Shown here in pieces: positions 51,361-53,342 of a stretch of 53,342 bases of DNA (positions are counted from its first letter, which is position 1; each line of letters begins with the position of its first letter). The stretch is from Candidatus Omnitrophota bacterium (GTDB lineage Bacteria; Omnitrophota; Gorgyraeia; Aquiviventales; Aquiviventaceae), in contig JACPTX010000048.1 in the NCBI GenBank assembly GCA_016192545.1, forward strand, positions 1 through 53,342, given 5' to 3'. The translations under genes were made by a program, and so were the position numbers. The notes under the pieces were generated by a model, which was given only the letters and a program-made list of their open reading frames with translations, made no database searches and was not told where the DNA came from.

Positions 51361-52695
51361 ATGAGCCGCGACGCGCCGCTCATCGCCATCTCGGTTCCGC
51401 TGGGCTACTACGCGCGCAACCTGCTGCGCAGCGGCATCCTGGAGCATCTCCTCGCCGCGCAGCCGCCGGTGCAGGTGCTGATCCTGAGTCCGGCCGCCGC
51501 CGAGGCCGAGTTCCTCGCGGAGTTTCAGCGTGACGGGCAGGTGCGGTGCTCGCCGCTGCCTGGGATTCCCCCGGCCCCCACGCTGCTGGACCGCGCGTAT
51601 TGGAAAACGCGATTGATGGTTCGCCGCTCGCGCGCGGCGTCGTTGGGGTTGGCCGCCCTGGGCCAGCAGGCGTATTTCCGCCGGCAGCCGCGCTACTACA
51701 CGGCGCTGCTGGCGGGGGAGCGGCCCTCGCTCGTGGTGACCGGCTCCCCGGGCTTCCACTCGAACCGCGATATTCCGATCATCCGCGAAGCGCAGTGGCA
51801 CGGGGTGCCGGTGCTGTGCCTCGTGCACAGCTGGGACAATCTGGCGACGCATCCCGTGACGCCGACCCGCCCGGATCACCTCGCGGTCTGGAACGGCGCG
51901 ATGCGCGAGGAAGCGATCGCGAAGCATTTCTTCCCGCCGGAGGCGGTGTCCATCGTCGGCCCGCCGCATTTTGATCTGTATCAGGATCCGGACACCTTCG
52001 TGCCGCGGGAGGCGTACTGCCGGGGCCTGGGCCTCAATCCGGCCAAGCGAATCCTCGTCGTGGCCGCCAGCGACAACACGTTCATCGACAACACGTTCGT
52101 GCTCGATCTGCTGCGGGACGCCTTCAGCGCCGGCGCGCTGTCGCCCTCGACGGCCCAGGTCGTCGTGCGGCCGCATCCGCTCGATACGACCGGGGCGTTC
52201 GACAGGTACCGGGGCGATCCGCTGTTCGCGTTCGATCATCCCGCCCGCTGGTCGGATGCGCTGCGCTGGAACCCGGACCGCGGGGAGATGCATGAGCTTG
52301 CGAACACGTTGAAGCACGGCGATGTGATTCTCAACGTCGCCTCGACGGTCGCCCTGGAAGCGGCCATCCTGGACCGGCCGATCGTCAACGTCTGCTTCAG
52401 CCCCACGCAGCCGGCGCGGTTCAAGCAGTGGGTCCTCGAGTTTCACTACGGCGGGCACTACAAGCCGATCAAGGACCATGCGTGTTCCGTCATGGCGATG
52501 AGCGCGCGCGAGCTGGTCGCCGGCGTGCAGACCTACCTGGCGCATCCGGAGCGGCATCGCCGCGAGCGGCGGGCGATGGCGGAGGCGCTGTGCTACCGTC
52601 TGGACGGGCAGGCGAGCCGCCGCGCCGCCGAGCTGATCCTGCGGCTGGCGGGCCATCGCGCGGGCTCCGGCCACGCGGCGGCGGCGGCGCGATGA
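51361..52695 (+). CDS. GT-B-like/CDP-glycerol transferase-like glycan protein
   Basis: A 444-residue cytosolic protein with a two-lobed GT-B appearance. It has LVVTGSPGFHSNRDIPIIREAQ, CLVHSWDNLATHPV, a helix with VSIVGPPHFDLYQ, then ILVVAASDNTF, VVVRPHPLDTTG and GDVILNVASTVALEAAILDRPIVNVCF. The last segment recalls CDP-glycerol glycerophosphotransferases and UDP-GlcNAc 2-epimerases. I place it as a glycosyl- or glycerol-phosphate-transferase of surface glycan assembly without assigning a substrate. Its stop codon begins the four-way inverted-repeat element. Confidence 0.68.
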   Translation: MSRDAPLIAISVPLGYYARNLLRSGILEHLLAAQPPVQVLILSPAAAEAEFLAEFQRDGQVRCSPLPGIPPAPTLLDRAYWKTRLMVRRSRAASLGLAALGQQAYFRRQPRYYTALLAGERPSLVVTGSPGFHSNRDIPIIREAQWHGVPVLCLVHSWDNLATHPVTPTRPDHLAVWNGAMREEAIAKHFFPPEAVSIVGPPHFDLYQDPDTFVPREAYCRGLGLNPAKRILVVAASDNTFIDNTFVLDLLRDAFSAGALSPSTAQVVVRPHPLDTTGAFDRYRGDPLFAFDHPARWSDALRWNPDRGEMHELANTLKHGDVILNVASTVALEAAILDRPIVNVCFSPTQPARFKQWVLEFHYGGHYKPIKDHACSVMAMSARELVAGVQTYLAHPERHRRERRAMAEALCYRLDGQASRRAAELILRLAGHRAGSGHAAAAAR

Positions 52696-52850
52696 TCCCA
52701 CACCCTGCGCCGGCTCCGCCGAAGGCGGAGCCCGATGAGGGATGCCGATGACCATGAGATGCCATGACAACCGACACCATCGCTGGCTCATCGTCACGGC
52801 GGCCTGTGTGGGCAGGTTGCCAAGCCGCCGTGAGGCGCAGGGTGTGGGAT
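52695..52850 (+). repeat. Four-way-junction inverted-repeat element
   Basis: Stem P1: 52695-52711 pairs with 52834-52850, 17 perfect pairs. P2: 52712-52720 with 52724-52732, nine pairs, GAA loop. P3: 52733-52739 with 52787-52793, seven pairs. P4: 52794-52803 with 52824-52833, ten pairs, with a further GGCA/TGCC hairpin in its loop. Each stem abuts the next with no unpaired base, making a perfect four-way junction. It exactly fills the gap between the upstream stop and the next ATG. It could be an RNA or a folded mobile DNA. Confidence 0.85.
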
Positions 52851-53342
52851 GACGGCGCGGAGGCGGTGGCTTGTCGGGATCGTCGCCGTCGCGGTGGCCC
52901 TGCGCATCTGGGCGGTGCTGCACCTGCCGCCGGAGGAGCAGCTGCCGGTCAATGACGCCCGGGGCTTTGACACCATGGCCATGAGCCTTCTCGCGGGGCG
53001 CGGTCTGTCGTATCCGGAAGGGGGCTCGGAGGCATTCTATCCGCTGCCGCCCGGCCCGACGTCGGAATTCGCGCCGGTCTTCCCGGCGTTCCTGGCGGCC
53101 GTCTACACGGTCTTCGGCCATGAGTACGCCGCCGCCCGCATCGTCCTGTCCATCGTGGAGTCCCTGACGTGCGCGTTCCTCTATGGGATCGGGGCCTGCT
53201 GGGGCGCGCCGGTGGTCGGGCTGCTCGCCGCCGCCATCGCAGCCGTCTATCCGCCGTTCATTCATTTCAGCTATTACGGCGGGCCGGGGTTTCTGCTGTC
53301 CGAAGGGATGTTCATGGTCCTGCTGGCCGCGGGCGTCTGGTG
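52849..53342 (+). CDS. GT39-like membrane glycosyltransferase, N-terminal part (cut by window end)
   Basis: The first 164 residues of a polytopic membrane protein, open at the right edge. ATG 52849 overlaps the end of the four-way element. The start is MTARRRWLVGIVAVAVALRIWAVLH, then a periplasmic-loop segment LPVNDARGFDTMAMSLLAGRG carrying the Asp expected in GT39/ArnT-type enzymes, and EFAPVFPAFLAAVYTVFG. Four hydrophobic segments are visible. It is a third GT39-type protein in the window but less similar to the other two than they are to each other. Confidence 0.8.
   Translation, partial: MTARRRWLVGIVAVAVALRIWAVLHLPPEEQLPVNDARGFDTMAMSLLAGRGLSYPEGGSEAFYPLPPGPTSEFAPVFPAFLAAVYTVFGHEYAAARIVLSIVESLTCAFLYGIGACWGAPVVGLLAAAIAAVYPPFIHFSYYGGPGFLLSEGMFMVLLAAGVW

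Noticed and set aside
52740-52786. A further stem inside P3 of the four-way element
   Set aside because: GATG/CATC pairs can be drawn, but they are short and compete with other pairings; nothing convincing.

Overview
The window is a G+C-rich bacterial chromosome segment. Nearly all genes lie on the + strand in tightly coupled runs, with stop and start codons overlapping as ATGA, GTGA or TGATG. An LptD homologue (lipopolysaccharide assembly in the outer membrane) and a Kdo-transferase-like glycosyltransferase indicate a diderm (outer-membrane) bacterium. The style (very G+C-rich, many palindromic intergenic repeats, fused sugar enzymes) resembles uncultured lineages such as Omnitrophota, Methylomirabilota or Nitrospirota. 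That placement is a guess; nothing in the window fixes the phylum.

Layout. Bases 1-5346 hold housekeeping genes: the 3' end of dnaK, two small paralogous helical proteins, dnaJ, an FmdB-type zinc ribbon, a VanZ-like membrane protein, an unrecognised membrane protein, a DUF1015 protein and accD. Bases 5346-13919 carry a MalK/UgpC-type ABC ATPase, two membrane/GGDEF proteins, a ROK sugar kinase, an FSA-type transaldolase and lptD. Several 3' ends here run into palindromic repeat elements. Bases 14025-23146 form a nucleotide-sugar block: UDP-glucose dehydrogenase, an RmlC-like cupin, RmlA- and RmlB-like enzymes, an RmlD-like reductase with an apparent internal deletion, a UDP-HexNAc dehydrogenase interrupted by a complete intein at its catalytic cysteine, an epimerase and a DegT aminotransferase.

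Bases 23151-27087 are a 3.9-kb A+T-rich transposon with 25-bp imperfect terminal inverted repeats and a perfect 8-bp target duplication. It carries an IS1595-family transposase plus cargo: a small protein and PIN-domain pair, an AAA+ ATPase, a 44-residue basic protein and a membrane-anchored protein. It landed across the stop codon of the DegT gene.

Bases 27176-53342 are a long surface-glycan locus. It has a LexA-type DNA-binding domain, a zinc-ribbon protein, two paralogous GT39-like membrane glycosyltransferases, a UDP-sulfoquinovose-synthase homologue, a further epimerase, two radical SAM enzymes and three separate NeuB-type synthases. Each NeuB is associated with a cytidylyltransferase domain in a different fusion. 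Next come a methyltransferase, a Kdo-transferase-like protein, a GT4, a MurJ/Wzx-like flippase, three SDRs with a TIM-barrel sugar isomerase, a GT-B-like protein and the start of a third GT39. The simplest reading is that the locus makes CMP-activated nonulosonic acids and other modified sugars, polymerises them, and exports them to the cell surface.

The items most worth follow-up are the transposon and its cargo, the catalytic-cysteine intein, a perfect four-way-junction inverted-repeat element at 52695-52850, and the three differently fused NeuB/cytidylyltransferase modules. All functional calls come from reading the sequence and remembered family motifs; no database search was run.
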